A stretch of DNA of 64,000 nucleotides, taken from Clostridia bacterium (lineage in GTDB: Bacteria > Bacillota > Clostridia > Christensenellales > Aristaeellaceae). Made by a program: the position numbers and the translations under genes. This document shows, in pieces, positions 16,058 through 24,258 of the stretch. The DNA is taken from positions 1 through 64,000 of the forward strand of contig JAFRNK010000077.1 in assembly GCA_017430225.1 (NCBI GenBank). The letters are read 5' to 3'. The notes beneath the pieces were generated by a model. That model worked only from the letters and a program-made list of their open reading frames with translations, was not told the origin of the DNA and made no database searches. Every line of letters starts with the position of its first letter. The stretch's first letter is position 1.

Positions 16058-16942
16058 ATGAAAATCGCATTTATCGGTCTGGGAATCATGGGCAAGCCCA
16101 TGGCGAAGAACCTGCTCAAAGCCGGCCATCAGCTGCGCGTGTATGACCGCAACACCGCCACCCTCGAAGAGATGAAGGCCGCCGGCGCGACCATCTGCTC
16201 CTGCTCTGCTGAGACCGTGGAAGGCGTCGACCTGGTTCTGACCATGCTGCCCAACAGCCCGCACGTCAAGTCCGTCATGCTCGAGGACGACAAGCTGGCT
16301 GAAAAGATGCCCAAGACCGCCGCTTTCATCGATATGTCTTCCATCAACCCCGTAGCCTCCCGCGAAATCGCCGCGGAACTGGCCAAGTACGGCATCGATA
16401 TGCTGGACGCGCCCGTATCCGGCGGCCAGCCCAAGGCCATCGACGGCACCCTGTCCTTCATGGTCGGCGGCAAGAAAGAAGTCTTCGACAAGTTTGAGCC
16501 CGTCCTCAAGGCCATGGGTTCTTCCGTCGTCCTGTGCGGCGACGTCGGCGCCGGCAACGTGACCAAGCTGTGCAACCAGACCATCGTGGCCGTGAACATC
16601 GCGGCGCTGGCGGAAGCCATGCAGATGGGCCAGATGTGCGGCGTTGAGCCCCAGAAGATCTTCGAAGCCATCAAGGGCGGCCTCGCCGGCTCTACCGTCA
16701 TGAACGCCAAAGCGCCTATGATGATGGACCAGAACTTCCAGCCCGGCTTCCGCATCGACCTGCACATCAAGGACCTGAACAACGTGGTCGATGCCGCGAA
16801 GGCGGTTGACGCCCCCATCCCGCTGACCCAGACCGTGCTCGAAATGATGAAGATCCTGCATCACGACGGCGACGGCGCCTGCGATCACAGCGCGCTTCTC
16901 AAGTACTACCAGAAGCTGACCGGCGAAGTCCTGCATCACTGA
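16058..16942 (+). CDS. garR: 2-hydroxy-3-oxopropionate (tartronate semialdehyde) reductase
   Basis: 294 residues of the beta-hydroxyacid dehydrogenase family. The NAD(P) fold starts FIGLGIMGKPMAKNL; the substrate motif is DAPVSGGQPKA and the catalytic lysine lies in GAGNVTKLCNQ. GarR reduces tartronate semialdehyde to D-glycerate, the last redox step of glucarate and galactarate use. GGAGG stands before the ATG, and the gene follows the AEC carrier by 43 bases. Closely related dehydrogenases for 3-hydroxyisobutyrate share the motifs; the setting decides for GarR. Confidence 0.88.
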   Translation: MKIAFIGLGIMGKPMAKNLLKAGHQLRVYDRNTATLEEMKAAGATICSCSAETVEGVDLVLTMLPNSPHVKSVMLEDDKLAEKMPKTAAFIDMSSINPVASREIAAELAKYGIDMLDAPVSGGQPKAIDGTLSFMVGGKKEVFDKFEPVLKAMGSSVVLCGDVGAGNVTKLCNQTIVAVNIAALAEAMQMGQMCGVEPQKIFEAIKGGLAGSTVMNAKAPMMMDQNFQPGFRIDLHIKDLNNVVDAAKAVDAPIPLTQTVLEMMKILHHDGDGACDHSALLKYYQKLTGEVLHH

Positions 16943-16954
16943 TGAATCGGGCCT

Positions 16955-16978
16955 GCTCCGCCGGATGACCGGCGGAGC
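16955..16978 (+). other. GC-rich hairpin between garR and the second gudD
   Basis: GCTCCGCCGG-ATGA-CCGGCGGAGC is a perfect 10-bp stem with a 4-base loop just after garR. No T run follows, so it is more likely an mRNA stabiliser or processing site than a terminator. Confidence 0.6.
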
Positions 16979-17017
16979 GGCCGCACCACGAACACGATCA
17001 TGAAGGAGGCGTCTACA

Positions 17018-18346
17018 TTGATTCCGAAGGTTGTAAAGATGGACGTGTATCCCGTCGCGGGCCACGACTCCATGGAGCTGAATCTCTCCGGCGCGCACGC
17101 GCCGTATTTCACCCGCAATGTCGTCGTTCTTGAAGACAGCACGGGCAACCTGGGCGTGGGCGAAGTGCCCGGCGGCCAGAAGATCACCAAAGCGCTCGAA
17201 GACGTCAAGGACCTGGTGCTGGGCACCAGCATCGCTGATTACAAGGGCACGCTGAACCGTGTGCGCGACTGGCTGAACAGCAATATCAAGGACGACGTCC
17301 GCGGCCTGCAGACCTTCGACCTTCGCACCGGCGTACACGTCGTGACCGCCATCGAAGCGCCGCTGCTCGACTTGCTGGGCAAGTACCTGGAAGTCCCCGC
17401 CGCCGCACTCATGGGCGACGGCATCCAGCGCGAGCGCGTCCGTTTCCTCAGCTACCTGTTCTATATCGGCGACCGCAAAAAGACCGACCTGCCCTACATG
17501 AGCGAGGAAGACAGCCCCTGCACGTGGTACCGCCTGCGCAATGAGGAAGCCCTCACCCCGGACGCCGTCGTGGAACTGGCGAAAGCCACCGTTGAAAAGT
17601 ACGGCTTCGAAGACTTCAAACTCAAGGGCGGCGTGCTCGCCCCGAAGGAAGAGGTCAAGGCCGTCACCGCCATCAAGAAAGCCTTCCCCAACGCCCGCGT
17701 CGACCTCGACCCCAACGGCTGCTGGAGCCTGAAGGAAGCCCTGGAAGTCGCGCCTGACCTGAAGAAGGTTCTGGCTTACATGGAAGACCCCTGCGGCGCG
17801 GAGGACGGATTCTCCGGACGCGAAGTCATGGCTGAGTTCCGCAAGGCGACCATGATGCCCACCGCGACCAACATGATCAATACCGACTGGCGTCAGATGT
17901 GCCACACCATCGCCCTGCAGAGCGTGGACATCCCGCTGGCGGACCCGCACTTCTGGACCATGAACGGCTCTGTCCGCGTAGGCCAGCTGTGCAACGACTT
18001 CGGCCTCATGTGGGGCTGCCACAGCAACAACCACTTCGATATCAGCCTCGCGATGGTCGTGCAGTGCGCCGCCGCGATCCCGGGCAAGATGAACGGCATC
18101 GACACCCACTGGATCTGGCAGGAGGGCCGCGAGCGCCTGACCAAGGAGCCCATGCAGATCGTGGACGGCTGCATCGAGCTGCCGAAGAAGCCCGGTCTGG
18201 GCATCGACGTGGACCTCGAGCAGGTCAAGAAGGGCAACAAGCTCTATCTCGAAAACTGCCTCGGTGCCCGCAACGACGCCATCGGCATGCAGTACCTGAT
18301 CCCCGGCTGGAAGTTCGACAACAAGAAGCCGTGCCTCGTTCGGTAA
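17018..18346 (+). CDS. gudD: Glucarate dehydratase-family enzyme, second copy
   Basis: 442 residues, clearly a paralogue of the protein at 9236. It keeps [19 protein letters not shown], the metal site [30 protein letters not shown] and the shared end [13 protein letters not shown]. It differs in the region after LFYIGD and in residues near the active-site cap, which could change the aldarate handled. AAGGAGG (17003-17009) is 8 bases before a TTG at 17018, so I place the start there; the ATG at 17000 would put that site inside the gene. It lies between garR and garD. Confidence 0.88.
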   Translation: MIPKVVKMDVYPVAGHDSMELNLSGAHAPYFTRNVVVLEDSTGNLGVGEVPGGQKITKALEDVKDLVLGTSIADYKGTLNRVRDWLNSNIKDDVRGLQTFDLRTGVHVVTAIEAPLLDLLGKYLEVPAAALMGDGIQRERVRFLSYLFYIGDRKKTDLPYMSEEDSPCTWYRLRNEEALTPDAVVELAKATVEKYGFEDFKLKGGVLAPKEEVKAVTAIKKAFPNARVDLDPNGCWSLKEALEVAPDLKKVLAYMEDPCGAEDGFSGREVMAEFRKATMMPTATNMINTDWRQMCHTIALQSVDIPLADPHFWTMNGSVRVGQLCNDFGLMWGCHSNNHFDISLAMVVQCAAAIPGKMNGIDTHWIWQEGRERLTKEPMQIVDGCIELPKKPGLGIDVDLEQVKKGNKLYLENCLGARNDAIGMQYLIPGWKFDNKKPCLVR

Positions 18347-18369
18347 GAATCCAGTAAACGAACTTCAAA

Positions 18370-18485
18370 ACAGGTAGGAAGTAGGAGGCAGGAAGTAGGA
18401 AGTGATTTTGGTACCCGGAAATACCAAACACTTCTTTGAACACATCATCTACTTCCTCCTTCCTGCTTTCTCCTTTCTGCTTTTC
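18370..18485. repeat. Long imperfect inverted repeat before garD
   Basis: A purine-rich arm made of AGGAAGTAGGA-type units (about 18370-18403) is answered by a pyrimidine-rich arm with CTACTTCCTCC and CTTCCTGC (about 18449-18485), leaving a loop of about 45 bases. The whole sits between gudD and garD. It could fold into one long hairpin with a T-rich 3' side, so a terminator or an attenuation role is possible; no promoter was recognised. Confidence 0.55.
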
Positions 18486-18528
18486 TTTTGACTTCACACC
18501 CTGTTCACTGCTGAATAAAGGAGTCCTT

Positions 18529-20040
18529 ATGCGTACATACGTTCAGATCAAGCCTGAAGACAATGTCGCCATCGCCGTTCACGAACTGAAGCAGGGCACC
18601 GAGATCATGCCCGGCGTCATCACCCTGTCCGATATCCCGCAGGCGCACAAGATCGCCCTGACCGACATCGCGAAGGATGAACCGGTCATCCGCTACGGCG
18701 TGGTGCTGGGTTACGCCAAGGACCCCATCGCCAAGGGCCAGTGGATCAACGAGCACATGCTGCGCCTGCCCACGCCGCCGTCCCTGGACGATATGCCCTG
18801 GGGCGTGAACATCCGCACCGACCTGCCCGAGCCGCCCGTCCGGACCTGGATGGGCTACCGCAATCCGGAAGGCGGCTACGGCGGCACGCGCAACCTGCTG
18901 GGCATCCAGACCACGGTGCAGTGCGTCGAGGGCACGCTGAACGTGGCGGTGGACCGCATCCGCCGGGAGCTGCTGCCCAAGTACCCCAATGTGGATGACG
19001 TGGTCGCCATCAATCACCCCTACGGCTGCGGCGTCGCCATCAACGCGCCGGAAGCCAAGGTACCGATCCGCGCCCTGCGCAACATCGCCCATCATCCCAA
19101 TTTCGGTGGCCAGCTGATGGTCGTATCCCTGGGCTGTGAAAAGCTGACGGTAGACATGCTGGTCGGGCCGGAAAACAACACGCCCGAAAACGTGGTCGTG
19201 CTCCAGGAATGCCACGGCTTCGAGGGCTGCATGAAAGCCCTCATGGACATGGCTGAAAAGAAGCTGAAGATCCTGAACGAGCGCAGGCGCGAAGAGCTGC
19301 CCCTGTCCGACCTGCTCATCGGCATGCAGTGCGGCGGCAGTGACGCCTTCTCCGGCGTTTCAGCCAACCCCTCCGCCGGCTATGCGGCGGACATGCTGGT
19401 CCAGGGCGGCGCGACCGTGCTGTTCAGCGAGGTCACCGAAGTCCGCGACGGCGTGCACTTCATCGCGGAGCGCTGCGTGAGCGCCGAAGTCCGCGACCGC
19501 CTGGCCGAAGAAATGCGCTGGTACGACCACTACCTGGAAGAAGGCAAGGTCGATCGCGACGCGAACCCCACCCCCGGCAACAAAAAGGGCGGCCTCGCGA
19601 ACATCGTCGAGAAGGCTATGGGCTCCATCGCGAAGTCCGGCACCTCCCCTATCGTGGAGGTCCTTTCCCCCGCTGAAAAGCCCACCAAGCACGGCGAGAT
19701 TTTCGCCGCGACCCCGGCCAGCGACATCGTGTGCGGTCCTTGCCAGATGGCCAGCGGCATCGGTCTGCAGGTATTCATGACCGGCCGCGGCACGCCTTAT
19801 AACCTGGCGGCCGTCCCCGTGATCAAGGTCAGTTCCCGCAACGAGCTCAAGGAGCAGTGGCCGGACATCATCGATATCAGTGCCGGCGCTGTCGCCACGG
19901 GTGAAAAAACCATCGCCGAGGTCGGCACCGAGATCTTCAACAAGATCATCGCCTGCGCCAGCGGTCTCGATAAGCCCTTCGCCGAAAGGTACGGCATGCA
20001 CAACTACCTGTGCATTTTCAATCCCGCGCCGATCACCTGA
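18529..20040 (+). CDS. garD: Galactarate dehydratase
   Basis: 503 residues. The N-terminal SAF-like domain (about 1-95) precedes the main UxaA/GarD domain, with GYRNPEGGYGGTRN, NHPYGCGVAINAP, the MQCGGSDAFSGVSANP motif and TPASDIVCGPCQMASGIG, all characteristic of galactarate and altronate dehydratases. With GMHNYLCIFNPAPIT at the end and these neighbours, galactarate to 5-keto-4-deoxyglucarate is the best call; altronate dehydratase is the alternative. AAAGGAG lies 5 bases before the ATG at 18529; the upstream extension from 18436 runs through the inverted repeat and is not coding. The repeat element copy B follows directly. Confidence 0.87.
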   Translation: MRTYVQIKPEDNVAIAVHELKQGTEIMPGVITLSDIPQAHKIALTDIAKDEPVIRYGVVLGYAKDPIAKGQWINEHMLRLPTPPSLDDMPWGVNIRTDLPEPPVRTWMGYRNPEGGYGGTRNLLGIQTTVQCVEGTLNVAVDRIRRELLPKYPNVDDVVAINHPYGCGVAINAPEAKVPIRALRNIAHHPNFGGQLMVVSLGCEKLTVDMLVGPENNTPENVVVLQECHGFEGCMKALMDMAEKKLKILNERRREELPLSDLLIGMQCGGSDAFSGVSANPSAGYAADMLVQGGATVLFSEVTEVRDGVHFIAERCVSAEVRDRLAEEMRWYDHYLEEGKVDRDANPTPGNKKGGLANIVEKAMGSIAKSGTSPIVEVLSPAEKPTKHGEIFAATPASDIVCGPCQMASGIGLQVFMTGRGTPYNLAAVPVIKVSSRNELKEQWPDIIDISAGAVATGEKTIAEVGTEIFNKIIACASGLDKPFAERYGMHNYLCIFNPAPIT

Positions 20041-20048
20041 CAATCAAA

Positions 20049-20254
20049 GGGCTGTTACACAGCCCCTTCGATCAAATGGATACTCCATTTGATCGACAGT
20101 ACACCTTTTCCTCTCGCACCTACGGTGCTCCCGGGCGGAAAAGGTGCAAGGAAAGCATTTTTGCTCCCGCAGGGCAAGCTCTGCTCCGCAAAAATGCTCC
20201 TCGCACCGCACATGTCGCTGCTGCGGATTATACTTAGAGGGGCTGCGGCCCCTC
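20049..20254 (+). repeat. Structured intergenic element, copy B
   Basis: Begins 9 bases after garD. In order: GGGCTGT-TAC-ACAGCCC (20049-20065); the 13-bp stem TCGATCAAATGGA (20068-20080) with its complement (20084-20096); outer stem CACCTTTTCC/GGAAAAGGTG (20102-20111 with 20137-20146) around GCACC-TAC-GGTGC and CTCCCGGGCGG; GCATTTTTGC/GCAAAAATGC (20155-20164 with 20188-20197) around a GCAG...CTGC hairpin; the TGTCGCTGCTGCGGATT linker; GAGGGGC-TGCG-GCCCCTC (20237-20254). The remaining gap to 20470 holds a small CCCGGA/TCCGGG hairpin and no gene or convincing promoter that I can see. Confidence 0.8.
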
Positions 20255-20470
20255 CAAACCTCCCGGAGTTTTCAGTTTTCCGGGCAATCTCTGTTGCACA
20301 ATGATTTGTGTTGATAATTCCTTTTGTTATAGCAGGGTGATGATGCGGATCTTATTCTGCAACAGTCCCCTGACGGCTCAGCGTTTTACAACGATCGCAG
20401 CGATTCCTTCCGCAACTCCTCACTTTTTCGCTTTTCTCTCCGACCGTTCCGACAATGAAAGGATAGAATC

Positions 20471-21700
20471 ATGGCTCTTCGCATCACCAATGAAGCCAAC
20501 CGCTGTCTGCAGTGCAAGCGTCCCCTCTGCCGGGAGGGCTGCCCAGCGCATACACCCATCCCGCAAGCCATCGCGCTGTTCAAGGAAAACAAGCTGATGG
20601 AAGCCGGGCAATTGCTGTTCGAAAACAACCCCATGTCCCTGGTCTGTTCCATGGTGTGCGACCACATGGCCCAGTGCGCGGGGCACTGCGTACTGAACCA
20701 CAAGGGCCAGCCCGTGCATTTCTATGAGATCGAGCGCTTCATTTCCGACGCTTATCTCGACCGCATGGTCATTGAAAAGGTCCCCTCCAACGGCAAGACC
20801 GCCGCGGTCATCGGCAGCGGTCCCGCCGGCCTCACCGCCGCGATCATGCTGGCGAAGCAGGGATTCGGCGTGACGATTTTTGAGGAAAAGGACCGCATCG
20901 GCGGCATGATGCAGTACGGCATCCCGGATTTCCGCCTGCCCAAGACGATCATCGACCGCTACAAGGCGCGCCTGCTGGAGATGGGCATCCGCATCCGTCC
21001 GCACGTGGTCATGGGCGGCGACCTGATGATCGACAACCTGTTCCGTGACGGTTATAAAGCCGTGTTCATCGGCACAGGCGTATGGCGTCCCTCCACCCTC
21101 GGCATCGAGGGCGAAACGCTGGCCAACGTGCATTTCGGCATCAGTTACCTGGCGCGGCCCATCAGCTACACCGTCGGCCAGACCGTCGCGGTCATCGGCA
21201 TGGGCAACGTGGCCATGGACGTGGCCCGCACGGCTTTCCGGCACGGCGCGCAGCGCGTGATGCTGTTCCAGCGCGGCAATAAGTCCCCCGCCAGCGACCA
21301 TGAGATGGAATACGCCCGCCTGGACGGCGCGGAGTTCTTCTTCGGCAAGTCCATCCAGCGCATCACGCCCGAAGGCCCTGTCTTCAAGAATTCCGTGCTC
21401 AACGAGCAGGGCCGTCCTGTCGGCGTGGAAGGCGAAGACGAGCTGGTCCATGCGGACACGACCATCATCGCCATCAACCAGCGGCCCAAGGATAAGCTCG
21501 TAAACACCACTCACGGCCTGCAGGCCACCGACCGCGGGCTGCTGATCGTGGACGAAAACAATATGACCACCCGCGAAGGCGTATTCGCCGCGGGCGACGT
21601 GGTGCACGGCTCCCTGACCGTCGTACACGCGGTGAACGACGCGAAGAACGCCGCCAACGCCATGATTGCCTACATGAACTCTATTCGCAAGGGGGACTGA
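20471..21700 (+). CDS. Fe-S/FAD NAD(P)-dependent oxidoreductase (GltD/PreT-like)
   Basis: 409 residues. The N-terminal part has cysteine clusters (CLQCKRPLCREGCP and CSMVCDHMAQCAGHC) like the dihydropyrimidine dehydrogenase/glutamate synthase small-subunit Fe-S domain. An FAD site follows (VIGSGPAGLTAAIMLAKQG), then an NAD(P) site (VIGMGNVAMDVARTAFRHGA) and the closing FAD motif GVFAAGDVVHG. It should pass electrons between NAD(P)H and a partner that is not obvious here; the DUF362 protein downstream, with its own cysteines, is a candidate. AAAGGATAG precedes the ATG. It is shorter than GltD and lies alone between two repeat copies. Confidence 0.82.
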   Translation: MALRITNEANRCLQCKRPLCREGCPAHTPIPQAIALFKENKLMEAGQLLFENNPMSLVCSMVCDHMAQCAGHCVLNHKGQPVHFYEIERFISDAYLDRMVIEKVPSNGKTAAVIGSGPAGLTAAIMLAKQGFGVTIFEEKDRIGGMMQYGIPDFRLPKTIIDRYKARLLEMGIRIRPHVVMGGDLMIDNLFRDGYKAVFIGTGVWRPSTLGIEGETLANVHFGISYLARPISYTVGQTVAVIGMGNVAMDVARTAFRHGAQRVMLFQRGNKSPASDHEMEYARLDGAEFFFGKSIQRITPEGPVFKNSVLNEQGRPVGVEGEDELVHADTTIIAINQRPKDKLVNTTHGLQATDRGLLIVDENNMTTREGVFAAGDVVHGSLTVVHAVNDAKNAANAMIAYMNSIRKGD

Positions 21701-21854
21701 CGTCCCCCCTACGAAACCCCCCAACGGATTTGCCTGTCGCATCTGTGATGCTCCCGGGCGGCAAATCCGCAAGGTAAATTCCGCTGACGCGGAATCGTCC
21801 TCGCGACGTACATGCCGCCGCTGCGGATTATCATCAAGGGTGTTCCCCCTTGAT
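21691..21854 (+). repeat. Structured intergenic element, copy C
   Basis: The first hairpin GGGGGAC-TGAC-GTCCCCC (21691-21708) holds the stop codon of the oxidoreductase gene in its loop. The outer stem is CGGATTTGCC/GGCAAATCCG (21725-21734 with 21760-21769) around GCATC-TGT-GATGC and CTCCCGGGCGG; then ATTCCGC-TGAC-GCGGAAT (21778-21795), a CCGCCGCTGCGGATTAT linker and ATCAAGGG/CCCTTGAT (21833-21854). The sequences of the stems differ from copies A and B, yet the pairing is kept. The 13-bp GATCAAATGGA stem is absent. Confidence 0.75.
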
Positions 21855-21870
21855 CATCCCCTCGCCCGTT

Positions 21871-21959
21871 CCTTATCATCCCTCTATCCCATCGCCCTGC
21901 GGGTGGCTTCGCCATCCGCCGAATAAATCGGCGGACTCCGGGATGCCCGGATGATAAGG
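21871..21959 (+). promoter_or_regulatory. Candidate cis-regulatory multi-hairpin RNA ahead of the DUF362 gene
   Basis: CCTTATCATCC (21871-21881) pairs perfectly with GGATGATAAGG (21949-21959), enclosing three hairpins: GGTGGC-TTC-GCCATC, CCGCCG-AATAAAT-CGGCGG and CCGGG-ATG-CCCGG. The 3' arm of the closing stem includes AAGGA, the ribosome binding site of the following leader ORF. A switch between folded and open states could gate translation. It could also be a dispersed palindromic repeat. Confidence 0.45.
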
Positions 21960-21966
21960 ACAGATT

Positions 21967-22005
21967 ATGAACTATTACCCGCACAACATTATTATAACGT
22001 TATGA
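21967..22005 (+). CDS. 12-residue leader peptide coupled to the DUF362 gene
   Basis: ATG at 21967 lies 6 bases after AAGGA and encodes MNYYPHNIIITL, ending at TGA 22003-22005, which overlaps the ATG (22002) of the next gene as ATGA. The downstream gene has no ribosome binding site of its own, so translation by reinitiation is likely. Alternatively the main protein begins at 21951 and this small frame is chance. Confidence 0.45.
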   Translation: MNYYPHNIIITL

Positions 22006-23078
22006 GTAAGATTTATCAGATTTACGGGCAGGACGCCCATGAAATGACATTCAAGCTGCTGGAAGCATCCGACGCGATCCGTCTGGTGCCTTCCGGCGGT
22101 TCCGTCGCGCTGAAGCCGAACCTGGTCATCGCGGGATCGCCTGACGACGGCGCGACAACCCACGCAGGCGTGCTCAGCGGGTGCATCGAATATTTCCGCG
22201 GCCACGGCGTACAGGATATCAGCGTGATCGAGGGCAGCTGGATCGGCGACGAGACCATGCGCGCCATGCGCCGCGCTGGCTATGACAAAGTGTGCGAGAA
22301 ATACGGCGTGCCGTTCTTCGACCTGAAGAAAGACAAGACACGCCCGGTCAAAACCGCCATCGGCAATATCGACGTCTGCTGCCGCGCGCTGGACGCGGGG
22401 CTGCTGGTCGACCTTCCGGTACTGAAAGGCCACGGCCAGACGGTCATGACCTGTGCGCTCAAGAATCTGAAAGGCTGCCTGCCGGACCGGGAAAAGCGGC
22501 ATTTCCACGCGCTCGGCCTGCAAAAGCCCATTGCCGCGCTCGGCGCCGTGCTGAAGCCGGGTCTGATCGTCGTGGACAGCATCTGCGGCGACCTGGACTT
22601 TGAAGAAGGCGGCAATCCCATCCAGACCAACCGCATGTATTTGGGCACCGATGCCGTGCAGCTGGACGCGTACGGACGCGCCTTGATGGGCCTCAATCCG
22701 GACGAAGTGCCCTACATCGAAATGGCGGAACGCTGGGGCGGCGGCAGTACGGCCTGGTCGGAGAAGGACATCATCGAGCTCAATCAGCCCACCAATTCCG
22801 CCTCCTATCCCAAGCCCCGGGGCATCATCGCCCAGCTGACGAAAAACGTGCACCAGAACCAGGCCTGCTCCGCGTGCTTCGCGGCGCTCGCGCGCGCCAT
22901 GTACACCAGCCGCTGCGGGGAAAAGGAAACGATCTACATCGGCCAGGGCTGGCAGGGCAAACACCTGGACGGACTGGGCATCGGCAAATGCTGCCGCGGC
23001 GCCGAACAGTGCGTGATGGGCTGCCCGCCGACCGCCGACGCCATCGCCCGCAAGCTGGAAGAGCTTCAGTGGAGCTGA
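22002..23078 (+). CDS. DUF362-family protein with C-terminal cysteine clusters
   Basis: 358 residues from the ATG at 22002. The core (VALKPNLVIAG, ATTHAGVLSGCIEYF, LVDLPVLKGHG, ALKNLKGCLPDREKRHFH) matches DUF362, a family often joined to ferredoxin-like Fe-S domains. The C-terminal part has CSACFAAL and KCCRGAEQCVMGCPPTAD, plausible Fe-S or metal ligands. Function is unknown; it is tied to the aldarate island by position and is followed after one base by an AEC carrier. An alternative start at 21951 would add 17 residues without family support. Confidence 0.75.
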   Translation: MSKIYQIYGQDAHEMTFKLLEASDAIRLVPSGGSVALKPNLVIAGSPDDGATTHAGVLSGCIEYFRGHGVQDISVIEGSWIGDETMRAMRRAGYDKVCEKYGVPFFDLKKDKTRPVKTAIGNIDVCCRALDAGLLVDLPVLKGHGQTVMTCALKNLKGCLPDREKRHFHALGLQKPIAALGAVLKPGLIVVDSICGDLDFEEGGNPIQTNRMYLGTDAVQLDAYGRALMGLNPDEVPYIEMAERWGGGSTAWSEKDIIELNQPTNSASYPKPRGIIAQLTKNVHQNQACSACFAALARAMYTSRCGEKETIYIGQGWQGKHLDGLGIGKCCRGAEQCVMGCPPTADAIARKLEELQWS

Positions 23079-23079
23079 T

Positions 23080-23988
23080 ATGGCTAAACTCTGGTCGCTC
23101 GAATTCAATATCTTCGTGATGATGGCTGTCGGCTTCCTGATCCGCAGGATCAAGGTCGTGGGGAAGGAAGCCGAGCGCGTCATCACGGACCTTGTGCTGT
23201 ACGTAGTATTGCCGTGCAGCATTTTCAATTCTTTTCTCGGGGATCATTCCGGTGTCGGCGGGGCGGATTATATCGCCGTGCTGCTGATTTCCATCGGCAT
23301 CCAGGTGCTGTCATTGATCTACGGCAAATTCGCTTTTCAGAAAGAATCCGCCGACCGGCGCGTCAATCTCGCCTATGCCATGATTTGTTCCAACGCCGGC
23401 TTCCTGGGCAACGCGATCACTGAAGGCGTGTTCGGCGCCACCGGGCTCATGCTGACCAGCATTTACCTGATCCCGCAGCGCGTCATGATGTGGTCGGAAG
23501 GCCTGGCCATCTACTCCGGCGTTTCGGACAAGAAAGCGACCCTCAGAAAGGTCGTGACGCATCCCTGCGTCATCGCCTGCGTCCTGGGTGTCGTCGTCAT
23601 GCTGGCAAAGCTGCCGTTTCCCGCTTTCCTGCAGGCGCCGATCAGGAGCATCGGCAGCTGCAACACCCCACTGACCATGCTGATGATCGGCATGATCCTG
23701 AGCGAGCTGGATCTCAAGCATCTGGTGGATAAGACCATCGCGCGCTTCACGGTCCATCGTCTCATCCTGATGCCGCTGATCGTGTGGCTCGTCTGTCTCG
23801 CGTTGTCCGTCAGCAAGACCGTGACAGGCGTCAGCGTGTTGCTGGCTGCCATGCCGGCCGGCGCGACGACCACCATGCTCTCTTCCAAGTATAACCGCGA
23901 CCCGAAGTTCGCGACCCAGCTGGTAGTCTTCACCACGCTCTGTTCCATTCCGGCCATCTTCCTCTGGAGCATGCTCCTGACGGGATAA
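23080..23988 (+). CDS. AEC-family transporter, second copy
   Basis: 302 residues, about ten transmembrane helices. It has the AEC pattern LVLYVVLPCSIFNSF, AMICSNAGFLGNAI and a C-terminal helix pair ending in TLCSIPAIFLWSMLL. It is a distant paralogue of the carrier at 15094 and starts one base after the DUF362 gene, so the two are co-translated. Likely cargo is an organic acid of the same pathway. Confidence 0.82.
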   Translation: MAKLWSLEFNIFVMMAVGFLIRRIKVVGKEAERVITDLVLYVVLPCSIFNSFLGDHSGVGGADYIAVLLISIGIQVLSLIYGKFAFQKESADRRVNLAYAMICSNAGFLGNAITEGVFGATGLMLTSIYLIPQRVMMWSEGLAIYSGVSDKKATLRKVVTHPCVIACVLGVVVMLAKLPFPAFLQAPIRSIGSCNTPLTMLMIGMILSELDLKHLVDKTIARFTVHRLILMPLIVWLVCLALSVSKTVTGVSVLLAAMPAGATTTMLSSKYNRDPKFATQLVVFTTLCSIPAIFLWSMLLTG

Positions 23989-24058
23989 CGGCTACTTCAC
24001 GGACCAGACTTCATCCTTCTCATATGTGTTCAGGCAGCCTTCGCACTGTTCCTGATCT

Positions 24059-24102
24059 GCCGCCCTGACCGCGCCACTTTGGACGCCCTCAGGGCGGCTT
24101 TT
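24059..24102 (+). terminator. Terminator closing the aldarate island
   Basis: GCCGCCCTGA (24059-24068) pairs perfectly with TCAGGGCGGC (24089-24098), followed by TTTT. Confidence 0.75.
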
Positions 24103-24200
24103 GCATTAGCCGCAAAAATACCAAGGCCGCAGCACAGTGATTCGGCATCGGAATCATTGCCGCATGACCGTAAATCGTCATCCGGACAGGCGCCCATTTG

Positions 24201-24229
24201 TTTGCGTACGGAATTTTTGCGCACGCAAA
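24201..24229. promoter_or_regulatory. Candidate operator upstream of the ABC importer
   Basis: TTTGCG-CA-CGCAAA (24216-24229) is a perfect palindrome, and a third half-site TTTGCG(T) lies at 24201-24206, one and a half helical turns away. The cluster is about 30 bases upstream of the -35 box. The factor is unknown. Confidence 0.5.
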
Positions 24230-24258
24230 TTTTGTACTGGAAAAGAACAGAAACCGTA

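Noticed and set aside
15989..18109. Minus-strand 706-codon frame
   Set aside because: Shadow of garR and the second gudD for the same reasons.
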